DNA from: an uncultured Clostridia bacterium
GTDB lineage: Bacteria; Bacillota; Clostridia; Oscillospirales; Ruminococcaceae
Assembly (NCBI GenBank): GCA_946567425.1
Contig: CAMNXF010000011.1
Location: 1-64,000, forward strand
Length of the DNA stretch: 64,000 bases
Direction: 5' to 3'
The position numbers and the translations under genes are program-made. Below, piece after piece: positions 40,245 to 49,370 of the stretch; the stretch's first letter is position 1, and every line of letters starts with the position of its first letter. The notes under the pieces were generated by a model. That model had not been told where the DNA came from, ran no database searches, and worked only from the letters and a program-made list of their open reading frames with translations.

Positions 40245-41888
40245 ATGTATCCCGTTTCTACGGCGTTCCAAGAAGCAATACGCCAGCCGCGGCGCAAAAC
40301 CCGTATAAGCCTTATGCTTGTCGTGTGGTATCCGTATGCGGTGTATGAGTTCGGCGATGAAGCCGTTATTTCGGACAGCCTGACTATAACCGACCAGTTC
40401 TCGGGCGGTAAGTTCTGCTTTGGAAGTGTTTACTCCCGTAATCTGTCCGTGCAGATCGACGCGAATAAAGTGCCTGATCTTGACCCCATAAACGTTAACC
40501 TTACCGACGCGGTCATATCCGCGACATTCTACCTCACGCTCCCGAGCGGAGAGGAAGAAGCGGTTTTCCTCGGACGTTTTTTTGCAGACGGCAACATGAC
40601 AAAGCGCAAAAAGAGTATACTTAGCATTAATGCGTCCGACAGTCTTATGAAATTGGATCTGCCCGTAAGCGAGCAGAACAATAAAACCGTGTACAACATA
40701 GCGCACGATATTCTTTGGGGAGACGCTTCACGAAACTTAAAAAACAGCGAGAGCGAAATAGCGGCACTTCCGAATGGAAAACAGGCACTTACATTAGCCG
40801 CGGGACAAATACAAACCGTTCGTGACGCGCTTATGTGGATAGGAGAGCTTACAGGTACATTTATTCGTGAAGACCGCAGCGGAGGAAGCGCGGGCGTTGA
40901 ATTCGTCCAGATACCCACAAAATATACAAAGGCGGGCACGGATTGGAACTTCGATCTTGACACGTTCAAAGCGGACAATGGTTCAATAATACCCGCGGAC
41001 GTGAGATTTAACACCGATTTCACAGATACGTCTATACGTCCTATAACATACCTTACGCGAAGAAACGGCACGGCATTTGTAAGCGTTAATGATTCGTGGA
41101 CAGCCGCACCCGATACATTATTCGGGTCTTATGAATTTGATACTAATCCGCTGCTTGCCGCAAAGACCGACGGGCAAATGCAAGCGATTATGGACAATAT
41201 CAGGAATTATGCCGACAATCTCCGATTTTGCCCGTTCAATGTTAAGTTTAACGGGAACCCCGCAATACAATGCGGAGACTATGTTTACCTTGAGCCGGGC
41301 GGCGGTATAGACGAAACGCAATACAGGCACTACGGCATTGTTACATATTACAAGTGGAAATACCGCGGGGCAAGCGAAATACGCTGTGCAACCGATATAG
41401 CAGGTGAACGCCCGTCAAGCGGATATGAGGAAGCTCAGAGCATTTCGATAATGAGCGCTGAGCCGAGAGTTGCCGCGGCAACCGAAACAGAGCAGTATTC
41501 GCTTAAGGCTAAGTCTCAACTGGAAAAGCGACTTGACGGCATAGGCGATACTTGCACGGCGCTTGTCAGCAGTGTACAAAAACCGCAATTTGCTCTTAAA
41601 CTTAAAACCTACACTTTGGAATTATACGACCCGGGAGGAACAAAGGTCTCAGAGGTGTCGCTATATCCGGGTAATCTTATCTACAAATCTCAACAGCCCG
41701 GAAAACCCGAAACTTCGGTTAACATTAGCAAGGACGCGTGCTATATATGGTTCGGCGGAGCTATGTACAATCTTTATCCGAATGGTTTTACTTTTAATTT
41801 TAATATGGCGAGTGGAACTGATAACGTTGTGCGATTTGACGGCAAGAATTTATATATAGGAAATAAGCGTGTAATTACGACAGACTAA
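40245..41888 (+). CDS. Tail tip / baseplate protein
   Basis: 547 aa. PVSTAFQEAIRQPRRKTRIS, LTITDQFSGGKFCFGSVYSR, then KRKKSILSINASDSLMKLDL; later IQCGDYVYLEPGG. Position after the distal tail gene and this domain sequence fit the tail-associated structural protein that links tail tip to receptor-binding protein. No lysozyme motif is seen. Confidence 0.68.
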   Translation: MYPVSTAFQEAIRQPRRKTRISLMLVVWYPYAVYEFGDEAVISDSLTITDQFSGGKFCFGSVYSRNLSVQIDANKVPDLDPINVNLTDAVISATFYLTLPSGEEEAVFLGRFFADGNMTKRKKSILSINASDSLMKLDLPVSEQNNKTVYNIAHDILWGDASRNLKNSESEIAALPNGKQALTLAAGQIQTVRDALMWIGELTGTFIREDRSGGSAGVEFVQIPTKYTKAGTDWNFDLDTFKADNGSIIPADVRFNTDFTDTSIRPITYLTRRNGTAFVSVNDSWTAAPDTLFGSYEFDTNPLLAAKTDGQMQAIMDNIRNYADNLRFCPFNVKFNGNPAIQCGDYVYLEPGGGIDETQYRHYGIVTYYKWKYRGASEIRCATDIAGERPSSGYEEAQSISIMSAEPRVAAATETEQYSLKAKSQLEKRLDGIGDTCTALVSSVQKPQFALKLKTYTLELYDPGGTKVSEVSLYPGNLIYKSQQPGKPETSVNISKDACYIWFGGAMYNLYPNGFTFNFNMASGTDNVVRFDGKNLYIGNKRVITTD

Positions 41889-41908
41889 ATAAAGCAGGAG
41901 GGTTGATT

Positions 41909-43627
41909 ATGATACAAACAGTAACACTTGAGGGCAAAGAGCTTAAAGTGGAGGAACTCGGCGGTAAGAACTCCGTTATAACAAACAAAAGCAGTTTGAT
42001 ACTATACGCTTCAGCTTTTCCGAATATTGAGCCTAATGGTAATAATGTTGCCACAATACTCGCGGGCGGCGTTATGAACCTATACGATACCAATGGCACT
42101 GTATATCTTTTAGGCACGGGCAAGGTTCAACTTATGGGAACAAATTACGATGAACTGCCCATGTCTGCGCTTATAACCTCGGGCGGCGGAGGCGGCTCGT
42201 CGGGAGACGGAGTTTCACAGGCATATGTAGACGACGCGGACGCATTGACATTAAAAGCGGCGAAAGAGTACACCGATACGGAAACAGCAAAAATCAAAAC
42301 AACGGTTTCCGATTTAAGCGAAAGCAAAGTTGATAAAGTGGAGGGGAAAGGGTTAAGCTCCAACGATTTTACTGCTGCTGAAAAGACAAAGCTCTCAGGG
42401 CTTGAAAACTATGATGATACCGAGTTAAAAGAGGAAGTTGCCGACCTTAAAGCCTATATCGGCTACACGGACAGCGACATCTACGGGCTTGAAGCGGATT
42501 TTGAGAACAACAAATTCACTCGTCTGGCAGGCGCAGTCGGCAAAGAACCCGGAGCGGATTTTGATTCCGTTCGTGCATTCGGCGGGAGACGCAAATGCTG
42601 CCTTACTAATGCTGGAGAAGTAAAAGCCTATTACGGGGACGACGGCTATGATGAAGACGGAATGCTCGACAGTCAGAGAGAATTAGTTCAGGTTATGGTG
42701 GAGCAGCCTAAATTTTATTACAAAGTAGTTCCGCTTAAAACCGAGAAAATAGACGGCGCGGACGGTTATCATCTTCGCAAGGCAAGATATTATATTTCCG
42801 ATACTCCCAAAGCGGGATTTAAGGTTCATCCCGCATTCGTGAGAAACGGCGTTGAAGTTGATAAAATTTATCTGGCGGCTTATGAAGGGTGTATTCGGGA
42901 TATGCATTCGACGTCTCACAATTATATTCGGGATAATGCGCAAATTATGGACGCCGACGCGGATCAGTTGTCGTCTATAGTAAACGCGTTGCCTGCAACA
43001 GGTATCACGCAGGAACTTACGATCGCGAATGCCCGTAAAATTGCTCAGAATCGGGGCGCAGGGTGGGATATTACAGCTATTGATACCATTTCAGCAACAC
43101 AGCTGCTGTTCATCATTGAATATGCGGCGTTTAATTCGCAGGCGGCGATCGGAGACGGCGTTGTAAATGCAGATATCCCTGTTAAAACAGGCGGCGCCTC
43201 GTCTCTCGGGAACGCGAGCGGAGCTGCTGCAAACGGAGCGGTATCCTATCGCGGTGAGGAAAATCTATGGGGAAATACATATCACTATGTTGATATAGGT
43301 AATCATATTTTCGATTACATACCAACAACCGGGTACATTTCGGCATTCAGTTATTCAAAAAATTCGGATTGGGCGTTCATTCCGTCCGAAACAAAAGGGA
43401 ACACTGCTTTGCCGGTTGGCGATAGAGCACAAAATAATCGGTTGGAGAGCATTGCCGGCTTTTCCGCAGGAGGAGCATATAACGCTTCCGGGAACAGTGC
43501 AGCCGTACCGGGTTTGTTTTGTGTTGCCAATATAGCTGATAAATTACATGATCATATGCGGGGCGCCCGCCTTATCTGTATTCCGCCTGTAACCGCTGCT
43601 CAAAACGAGGAGGTGACGTCTGAATGA
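41909..43627 (+). CDS. Receptor-binding tail protein with lectin-like C-terminus
   Basis: 572 aa from ATG 41909 (RBS aggaggg). Residues 1-90 are a small domain (VTLEGKELKVEELGGKNSVI...GTVYLLGTGKVQL) repeated as the protein at 44003. A Gly-rich hinge and a coiled region (AAKEYTDTETAKIKTTVSDL) follow. The C-terminal about 350 residues look like a C-type-lectin/formylglycine-type fold (SYRGEENLWGNTYHYVD, LPVGDRAQNNR, GGAYNASG, RGARLICI), the fold used by many variable phage receptor binders. Confidence 0.7.
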   Translation: MIQTVTLEGKELKVEELGGKNSVITNKSSLILYASAFPNIEPNGNNVATILAGGVMNLYDTNGTVYLLGTGKVQLMGTNYDELPMSALITSGGGGGSSGDGVSQAYVDDADALTLKAAKEYTDTETAKIKTTVSDLSESKVDKVEGKGLSSNDFTAAEKTKLSGLENYDDTELKEEVADLKAYIGYTDSDIYGLEADFENNKFTRLAGAVGKEPGADFDSVRAFGGRRKCCLTNAGEVKAYYGDDGYDEDGMLDSQRELVQVMVEQPKFYYKVVPLKTEKIDGADGYHLRKARYYISDTPKAGFKVHPAFVRNGVEVDKIYLAAYEGCIRDMHSTSHNYIRDNAQIMDADADQLSSIVNALPATGITQELTIANARKIAQNRGAGWDITAIDTISATQLLFIIEYAAFNSQAAIGDGVVNADIPVKTGGASSLGNASGAAANGAVSYRGEENLWGNTYHYVDIGNHIFDYIPTTGYISAFSYSKNSDWAFIPSETKGNTALPVGDRAQNNRLESIAGFSAGGAYNASGNSAAVPGLFCVANIADKLHDHMRGARLICIPPVTAAQNEEVTSE

Positions 43628-43887
43628 AAGACTATGGGATAGTTGAATCCGCAGTAAAACCCGAACCAATTAAAATCGACGAATACAGCGTCTGGGTCTC
43701 GACGGAGATAGTTCCGTTTGAACGGGAGATCGAGGGTGAAATATTCACAGGATATTCATACCGCCTCGTGCAGTACGGCAAGGACGAATATCTGAAAATC
43801 CAGATAGCGGAAAACGCCGCCCTTGCAGAACAAATAACGGACACACAGCTCGCGCTGTGCGAGATGTTTGAAAATATGGGGGTGTAG
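43624..43887 (+). CDS. Small tail-associated protein
   Basis: 87 aa in ATGA overlap with the receptor-binding gene. EYSVWVSTEIVPFEREIEGE and LAEQITDTQLALCEMFENMG. This type often follows tail fibre genes in Clostridia phages and may be a fibre chaperone or adaptor. Confidence 0.6.
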   Translation: MKDYGIVESAVKPEPIKIDEYSVWVSTEIVPFEREIEGEIFTGYSYRLVQYGKDEYLKIQIAENAALAEQITDTQLALCEMFENMGV

Positions 43888-43890
43888 TTT

Positions 43891-44010
43891 GTGGTAAAGG
43901 TTTATGTGAACCTTATAAAAAAGGGCTTGAAAACGCTTGACGACGTGCCGATCAGGATATGGGAGCAAGTCAGGGCGGCGCTTGATGAAGAGGTGAACCA
44001 TAGTGATTAA
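43891..44010 (+). CDS. CD1375-family small protein
   Basis: 39 aa from GTG 43891: VYVNLIKKGLKTLDDVPIR followed by an amphipathic helix. This matches the CD1375/XkdX-like mini-proteins downstream of tail fibres in C. difficile phages. It overlaps the next gene. Role unknown. Confidence 0.7.
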   Translation: MVKVYVNLIKKGLKTLDDVPIRIWEQVRAALDEEVNHSD

Positions 44011-44272
44011 ACCGATAATGTTATCGGGCACAGAGCTTAAAGTTGAGGGATTGGGCGGTAAAAATGCCGTTATCGTGAATTTCGGAAGTGCCGATCTATA
44101 CGCTTCGGCGCGTCCGAATATAATTCCCGACGGCGAGGGCGTTGCCGCGATATCCGCGGGCACGGCAATAAATCTTCCCGACGTCAAAGGAACGGTTTAT
44201 CTGCTCGGAAACGGGAAAGTTCAGCTTGAGGGAACAGATTACGGGACCGTGAACATATCTATGTCATCTTGA
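44003..44272 (+). CDS. Stand-alone copy of the receptor-binding protein N-domain
   Basis: 89 aa from GTG 44003. PIMLSGTELKVEGLGGKNAV to GTVYLLGNGKVQLEG aligns along its whole length with residues 1-85 of the protein at 41909. It is probably a minor fibre or collar part derived by duplication. The two copies differ at many positions, so the event is old. Confidence 0.65.
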   Translation: MIKPIMLSGTELKVEGLGGKNAVIVNFGSADLYASARPNIIPDGEGVAAISAGTAINLPDVKGTVYLLGNGKVQLEGTDYGTVNISMSS

Positions 44273-44291
44273 TTAAGGAAGGAGTGATTAA

Positions 44292-44522
44292 ATGGATCTG
44301 ACGTCAATTATTGTCGCGGTTCTGTCGCTTATAGGAACGCTTGGCGGCAGTCTGGGCGGTATCGTTGTTTCGTCGAAATTGACGGCGTACCGAATTCAGC
44401 AGCTTGAAGAAAAGGTCGCAGAGCACAATAATTTTGCGCGGCGTATGCCCGTGGTCGAGGAACAGATCGTCGGTCTGGAGCGGCGTATCGACGGTCTGGA
44501 AGAATACCACAAGCCGCATTAA
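44292..44522 (+). CDS. XhlA-like membrane/coiled-coil protein
   Basis: 76 aa: one transmembrane helix (IIVAVLSLIGTLGGSLGGIV) then a coiled coil (IQQLEEKVAEHNN, EEQIVGLERRIDGLEEY). This layout is like XhlA/hemolysin-type proteins that sit beside holins. Confidence 0.7.
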   Translation: MDLTSIIVAVLSLIGTLGGSLGGIVVSSKLTAYRIQQLEEKVAEHNNFARRMPVVEEQIVGLERRIDGLEEYHKPH

Positions 44523-44531
44523 GGAGGCAGC

Positions 44532-44804
44532 ATGACGACAAGCAAGAAAATAATCGCAGCGAGCTACATAATTATGATCCTGCTCACGGCGCTTACCGCC
44601 GTATTGAGCGTTCTGGGATATGACGTTATGGCGCTCGGCACGATAACGGGTCTGGCGTATGCCGAGGTCTCGGTGAGCAACGCGTTTTATTTCGCCAAGG
44701 CGCGGAAAGAAAACGCGCTGAAGATCGCGCTGGGCTGCATTGAAAGGCAGCCCACAAAAACACAGGAGATCGCCGAGCTGTTAAATTCGATAGGAGGACT
44801 GTAA
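44532..44804 (+). CDS. Holin-like membrane protein
   Basis: 90 aa. Two hydrophobic segments (ASYIIMILLTALTAVLSVLG and MALGTITGLAYAEVSVSNAF) and a charged tail. Position between the XhlA-like and second holin-like gene suggests a lysis accessory protein. Confidence 0.6.
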   Translation: MTTSKKIIAASYIIMILLTALTAVLSVLGYDVMALGTITGLAYAEVSVSNAFYFAKARKENALKIALGCIERQPTKTQEIAELLNSIGGL

Positions 44805-44805
44805 A

Positions 44806-45039
44806 ATGAAAATTGACTGGAAAAGGAAACTCACAAGCCGCAAGCTGTGGATAGCCGTCGCGGGATTTGTTGCGGGTCTGATACTCGCGTTCGGCGGCAG
44901 CGACGGCACTGCAGAGACCGTGACGGGCTGCATTATGAGCGCCGCGAGCGTTATCGGGTATATTCTTGGCGAGGGACTTACGGACGCTGCGGCGCTGAAA
45001 AATCGAAAGGACGGTGAAAACAATGGCACTGACGTTTAA
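44806..45039 (+). CDS. Phage holin
   Basis: 77 aa. The start KIDWKRKLTSRKLWIAVAGF matches the 'NWKVRLKNKxFW' start of phi LC3/LLH-type holins. Two transmembrane helices and a charged C-terminus. It overlaps the lysin start. Confidence 0.78.
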   Translation: MKIDWKRKLTSRKLWIAVAGFVAGLILAFGGSDGTAETVTGCIMSAASVIGYILGEGLTDAAALKNRKDGENNGTDV

Positions 45040-46492
45040 GGCGATAGCGACGAAAAATAACTGCTGCAAAGCAGCGAGGAAAATGCCGAATAGCTCTCCC
45101 GCCGGCTTTATTTTGCACAGCACGGCAGCTCCCAATCCGGAACTGCGCAGATATGTAGATGCTCCGGATATTGTTGGAAAAAATAAATATGGCAATCATT
45201 GGAACGTTCCCAAGCCTGATATTAATGGCAAACCGACTGAGATATGCTGTCACGGTTTCATCGGAAAAGACCTCAAGGGAAACGTTCTTGCCGCGCAGAT
45301 CTTGCCGTATGAATATTGCTGTTGGAATTGTGGCAGCGGGTCAAAGGGTTCGTACAATTACTCGCCCGCGTACATACAGTTTGAGGTTTGTGAAGATAAT
45401 CTGACCGACAGAACTTATTTTGAGCAAGCGTTTGATCTGGCGGCGCGCGTTGTGGCCGAACTTATGGAGCAGTTCCCGACAATAAAGCTTGAGAACGTGA
45501 TATCTCATAAGGAGGCTTGCGCGCGCGGTTATGCGAGCAATCACGGCGATCCCGAGAATTGGCTCTCCAAGTTCGGCAAGGATATGAATTGGTTCAGAGA
45601 TAAGGTTAAGGGGTATCTTAAAACGGGCGGTTCTACTGTCAAGATCGTGAATTTCTCTCCGCGTCTGACAGCGCCCTCTACTGTGGACAAGCACTGGATA
45701 CACACATCAAAGGGCGGCTTAAACGAGTGCATTCTCATAGGCGGCAACTCCGTTCTGCCGAATTGCGTGGGCTACGCTTGGGGAAGATTTTTCGAGATAA
45801 TCGACGAAATACCGAAATTAAGCAAGTGCAACGCTGAAATGTGGTACAGCAACACGGCTGACGGCTACGAGCGCTCGCAAACTCCAATGCTCGGTGCGAT
45901 TGCGTGCTGGAGCAAGGGAGCAGTCGGAAACGAAGCCGACGGCGCGGGTCACGTCGCGGTCGTGGAGCGTATTGAGACGAACGGCGATATCGTGACCTCA
46001 AACAGCGCTTACGGCGGCTCGAGATTTTACACCAAGACTTACGAAAAGCGGAACGGCTACAATTCGGGAGCGCTCAAGTTTCAGGGCTTTATTTTGCCGC
46101 CCGTTAAAATCAAGGAAACAATGTCCGCGGCAAGCAAACCCGCTACAAAGTTCAAGGTCGGCGATATCGTGGACTTCACGGGAACAACGCACTACGCAAG
46201 CAGCTCCGGAACGCGCGGAACTGCCGCTAAATCGGGCAAGGCGAAAATTACGCGCATAGCCCCGGGAACGGCTCACCCGTATCACCTCGTGAACACGGGA
46301 GACGGCTCGACCGTTTACGGCTGGGTCAATGCTGGGGACGTTCAGTCGGCGGCAAAGAAAACCGTTGACGAGCTCGCCCAAGAGGTAATTCGCGGAGATT
46401 GGGGCAACGGCGACGACCGCAAAAAGCGGCTCACCGACGCAGGGTACGATTACTCCGTGGTTCAGGCGCGGGTAAACGAGCTTATGAAGTAA
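45023..46492 (+). CDS. Endolysin: amidase_2, CHAP and Cpl-7-like binding domain
   Basis: 489 aa from ATG 45023 (GTG 45014 alternative). Residues 1-200: amidase_2 (FILHSTAAPNPE, NVISHKEAC). Residues about 215-360: CHAP-like (LPNCVGYAWGRFFEII, GHVAVVERI). Then an SH3-like part (FKVGDIVDFTG, VYGWVNAGDV) and a Cpl-7/CW_7 repeat (TVDELAQEVIRGDWGNGDDR) that binds cell wall. Two catalytic domains in one lysin; Cys and His of the CHAP part are present. Confidence 0.88.
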   Translation: MALTFKAIATKNNCCKAARKMPNSSPAGFILHSTAAPNPELRRYVDAPDIVGKNKYGNHWNVPKPDINGKPTEICCHGFIGKDLKGNVLAAQILPYEYCCWNCGSGSKGSYNYSPAYIQFEVCEDNLTDRTYFEQAFDLAARVVAELMEQFPTIKLENVISHKEACARGYASNHGDPENWLSKFGKDMNWFRDKVKGYLKTGGSTVKIVNFSPRLTAPSTVDKHWIHTSKGGLNECILIGGNSVLPNCVGYAWGRFFEIIDEIPKLSKCNAEMWYSNTADGYERSQTPMLGAIACWSKGAVGNEADGAGHVAVVERIETNGDIVTSNSAYGGSRFYTKTYEKRNGYNSGALKFQGFILPPVKIKETMSAASKPATKFKVGDIVDFTGTTHYASSSGTRGTAAKSGKAKITRIAPGTAHPYHLVNTGDGSTVYGWVNAGDVQSAAKKTVDELAQEVIRGDWGNGDDRKKRLTDAGYDYSVVQARVNELMK

Positions 46493-46513
46493 CCCGCACG
46501 AAAGGGGATTTTT

Positions 46514-46723
46514 ATGAAGATATACGATCTTACAAAACCCGAACTTGATTTGTTCCGCGAAATGTGTAATTTTACTCCCGATGAGCTTTTCTACTTCAAC
46601 GAACGCGCCAAGCACAAAACGCACGTTCAGATAGCAATGTCAAAGTACTGGAGTGAAAGCAAAGTCAGCTCGCTCTCCAAAAGCGTAAGGGAGAAAATTT
46701 GCAGAATTAAAGCAGATTTTTAA
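46514..46723 (+). CDS. Small hypothetical phage protein
   Basis: 69 aa: YDLTKPELDLFREMCNFTPD and SESKVSSLSKSVREKICRIK. The end resembles a helix-turn-helix recognition helix (late-gene regulator-like), but that is weak. It closes the lysis operon before a terminator. Confidence 0.6.
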   Translation: MKIYDLTKPELDLFREMCNFTPDELFYFNERAKHKTHVQIAMSKYWSESKVSSLSKSVREKICRIKADF

Positions 46724-46743
46724 CAGAATTTAAGCATTATTTA

Positions 46744-46778
46744 AGAGGATTTCCCACACGTTGGGAGTCCTCTTTTTG
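46744..46778 (+). terminator. Terminator after lysis genes
   Basis: Stem AGAGGAtttCCC / GGGagTCCTCT followed by T5. A TATAAT at 46782 with a poor -35 follows, so the next genes may have their own weak promoter. Confidence 0.75.
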
Positions 46779-46819
46779 CGTTATAATAAAAATATAAACA
46801 TACACCTAAGGACAACAAT

Positions 46820-47209
46820 ATGTCGGATTATTACTTTAGAAAATGCAATATCAACCCTTGTGGAAAGTCGGTAGGAGACTGCACTGTCAGGGCTATTTCG
46901 CTAGCGTTGGATCAGCCGTGGGAAACCACTTATATAGATCTGTGTATACAGGGCTTTAAGATGTGCGATATGCCGAGCGCAAATTCCGTATGGGGCACGT
47001 ACCTGAAGCATAAAGGATTTAAGCGCAGTTCACTACCCGAATATCTTCCTGAAGATTATTCTGTAAGCGATTTTTGCGCGGATAACCCTTGCGGAACATA
47101 TGTTTTGGCTTGCTCTGGTCATGTCGTGACTGTTATTGACGGAAAATATTGCGACACATGGAACAGCGGCAGCGAAGTACCGATCTATTTTTGGGAACGG
47201 AGGAGATAA
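46820..47209 (+). CDS. Putative papain-like cysteine protein
   Basis: 129 aa. GDCTVRAISLALDQPWETTY (Cys followed by a helix) and later YVLACSGHVVTVIDGKYCDT (His) give the C...H order of papain-like folds. The protein recurs in the terminal cassette of gut Firmicutes prophages. A peptidase or transglutaminase activity is inference. Confidence 0.6.
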   Translation: MSDYYFRKCNINPCGKSVGDCTVRAISLALDQPWETTYIDLCIQGFKMCDMPSANSVWGTYLKHKGFKRSSLPEYLPEDYSVSDFCADNPCGTYVLACSGHVVTVIDGKYCDTWNSGSEVPIYFWERRR

Positions 47210-47212
47210 TCA

Positions 47213-47743
47213 GTGGATTACAACAACGGTTATTACAACGGGGGTTGCTCGCAGCCTTATTACGGCAACACGGGCGCGGTTCCCGACAGGCTCGGACAAT
47301 ACAGAACACCATACCAACAGCAGACGCAGCCCGCGCAAATGCCTATGCCGACTTATTCAAATATGCCCTTGAACGCCCCGCAAAACAATCCTATATGGGT
47401 TCAGGGCGAGGAAGGCGCTAAGGCGTACATGGTGGCACGCAACAGCAGCGTTGTATTGTGGGACAGCGAAAATCCCGTGATATACCTCAAGTCAGCGGAC
47501 GAAAATGGTATGCCCTCAATGCGCATATTCGACCTCAAAGAGCGTATTTCGTTTCCTAAAGAATTGCCCGCGGGCGCTCCGTCCGTTCCGAATGTCGAAT
47601 ACATTACGCGCGGAGAATTTGACGCACTCAGAGATAAACTGAACGAGCTTCTCGAAAGGGAAAACGGTCGCGATTATGAGACCAAGTCTGTCGATAACAA
47701 AGCGAATATAACCAAATCTAGGGAGGATAAACGCAATGGCTAA
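47213..47743 (+). CDS. Unknown protein of prophage end cassette
   Basis: 176 aa from GTG 47213. Tyr/Asn/Gln-rich N-terminus (NGYYNGGCSQPYYG), then a beta-rich core (AYMVARNSSVVLWDSE, VIYLKSADENG) and a coiled C-terminus. Unrecognised; overlaps the next gene. Confidence 0.6.
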   Translation: MDYNNGYYNGGCSQPYYGNTGAVPDRLGQYRTPYQQQTQPAQMPMPTYSNMPLNAPQNNPIWVQGEEGAKAYMVARNSSVVLWDSENPVIYLKSADENGMPSMRIFDLKERISFPKELPAGAPSVPNVEYITRGEFDALRDKLNELLERENGRDYETKSVDNKANITKSREDKRNG

Positions 47744-47975
47744 TCCTTTTTTCAAAGCAATGGGCGGTGCCAATCAAGCCGCTGCAAACCCCATGATGAA
47801 TTTCATTCAGCAGTTTCCGCAATTTATGCAGCAGATGAGAGGAAAAAATCCGAACCAAATGCTCTCGGAACTGCTTTCAAGCGGAAAGATAAGCCAGGAA
47901 CATCTCAATCAGGCTCAACAGCAGGCACAGCAGATGTCGGGTATGTTTGAGCAGTTTAAGGGAATGTTCCGCTAA
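47736..47975 (+). CDS. Gln/Met-rich small protein
   Basis: 79 aa, with FIQQFPQFMQQMRGKNPNQM, LLSSGKISQEHLNQAQQQ and a C-terminal MSGMFEQFKGMFR. Helical, low complexity. Common at this place in Clostridia prophages; function unknown. Confidence 0.6.
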   Translation: MANPFFKAMGGANQAAANPMMNFIQQFPQFMQQMRGKNPNQMLSELLSSGKISQEHLNQAQQQAQQMSGMFEQFKGMFR

Positions 47976-47997
47976 CTTATATATTTTGTATACATTA

Positions 47998-48011
47998 TAT
48001 CAGCGCTGATA
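47998..48011. promoter_or_regulatory. 14-bp palindrome TATCAGCGCTGATA
   Basis: A perfect palindrome in a 67-bp AT-rich gap, with partly symmetric flanks (cattat/aatg). It could be an operator or recombination site. Confidence 0.4.
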
Positions 48012-48042
48012 ATGTAAATAAATTTTTCAAAGGAGTTTTTCT

Positions 48043-48879
48043 ATGTCACTTAATTGTGAAAACCCCATCAACCTTTCCCTCGCACCCGCAAATAACAATG
48101 GCAACTGCGGCGGAATGGGCTGGGGCGGAGATTGGGGCGCGTTTATAGTGCTTTTCCTGATTTTCGGTATGTTTGGCTGGGGTGGATACGGCGGTCTTGG
48201 CGGCTTCGGCGGCAATGCTGGAGGCGCGCTTACAAGAGCCGACTTGTGTCAGGATATGAACTTCAGTCAGTTGGAAAACGGCGTTCGCGGTATTCAGCAG
48301 GGTATTTGCGACAGCACATTTGCCCTCAACAATACCATGACAAACGGATTCCACGGTGTGGATAACGCCATATGCAATCTGGGTTACAATACTCAGCAGG
48401 GCTTCAATCAGACCAATATCGCGCTTATGCAGGGTCAGAACGCGCTTTCTACACAACTGGCAAACTGCTGCTGCGAAAACAGGCAAGGTCAGGCTGATAT
48501 CAAGTATCAGATGGCGACCGATACGTGCGCTATTCAGAACACCATTCAGAATACCACACGTGATATTATCGACAATCAGAACTGCAATTCCCGTGCTATA
48601 CTGGACTTCCTTACTCAGGACAAGATTTCCTCGCTCCAGAACGAGGTACAGTCGCTGCGCCTTGCTGCTTCGCAGTCTAACCAGAATGCGGTACTTATGG
48701 CGGCTATGGAAGCTAATAAGGCTGATATTCTCCGTAAAACGGGCGCGGAATGTCCGACCGCCGCTTATATTGTCCAGCCTCCTACTCCCGTGACCTTTGC
48801 GACTAACTGCAACGGTCAGGCGGTATTCGGCAACAACTGCGGCTGCGGAAGTAACTGCAACACAGCTTGCGGTTTCTGA
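48043..48879 (+). CDS. Gly/Asn-rich membrane-anchored protein
   Basis: 278 aa. N-terminal Gly-rich region with one transmembrane helix (GAFIVLFLIFGMFGWGGYGG). The middle has short polar helices with CxxG-type cysteines and Gln/Asn repeats (NLGYNTQQGFNQTNIALMQG). The C-terminus is Cys-rich (CNGQAVFGNNCGCGSNCNTA). Unrecognised; it may be a surface-attached protein made by lysogens. Confidence 0.6.
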   Translation: MSLNCENPINLSLAPANNNGNCGGMGWGGDWGAFIVLFLIFGMFGWGGYGGLGGFGGNAGGALTRADLCQDMNFSQLENGVRGIQQGICDSTFALNNTMTNGFHGVDNAICNLGYNTQQGFNQTNIALMQGQNALSTQLANCCCENRQGQADIKYQMATDTCAIQNTIQNTTRDIIDNQNCNSRAILDFLTQDKISSLQNEVQSLRLAASQSNQNAVLMAAMEANKADILRKTGAECPTAAYIVQPPTPVTFATNCNGQAVFGNNCGCGSNCNTACGF

Positions 48880-48950
48880 TCCAATCTATCCGGCTATGCC
48901 GTGAACTTCGGGGCGGCAACAGTCGCCCCTGATTTAGGAGGAATTGAAAA

Positions 48951-49346
48951 ATGGCATGTAAACCTGTATGCAGACTTTGCGATAGATTGGTGATAAGTCA
49001 ATCGGTGTCTTTTACGGGAGGTAACTTAGTTATCAATATCCCTGCGGGGAGTTATAACAACGGCGAAAAATACTGTATCGTCATAGCTCAGACCATTCCC
49101 GATACCGCGACGATAAACGCTCCGGTGTTTGTAACCATCGGCACCGGCACGGAGCTTTACCCGCTGACAAACCGTTGCTGTGCTCAGATTACCGCGTGCA
49201 GTGTACGTACCCGTACCCGCTATTCAACGGTCGTTGTAACCAACGGAACGGGCGGTTCGTTCAGGCTGTTGGGCAGCGCAGCGCCTTGTCCCGCAAACAA
49301 CCTTGCTAGCATAAACGGAACAGCTCCCGCTACCCCGGCTACTTAA
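48951..49346 (+). CDS. Unknown beta-rich protein of prophage end cassette
   Basis: 131 aa. CKPVCRLCDRLVISQSVSF, VINIPAGSYNNGEKYCIVIA and a Thr/Ala-rich tail. Beta-sandwich-like; unrecognised. RBS taggagg. Confidence 0.55.
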   Translation: MACKPVCRLCDRLVISQSVSFTGGNLVINIPAGSYNNGEKYCIVIAQTIPDTATINAPVFVTIGTGTELYPLTNRCCAQITACSVRTRTRYSTVVVTNGTGGSFRLLGSAAPCPANNLASINGTAPATPAT

Positions 49347-49370
49347 TTCGCAGAAAGGAGAAAATCGCTT

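Noticed and set aside
41909-43627. Diversity-generating retroelement
   Set aside because: No reverse transcriptase gene or template repeat found in the window.
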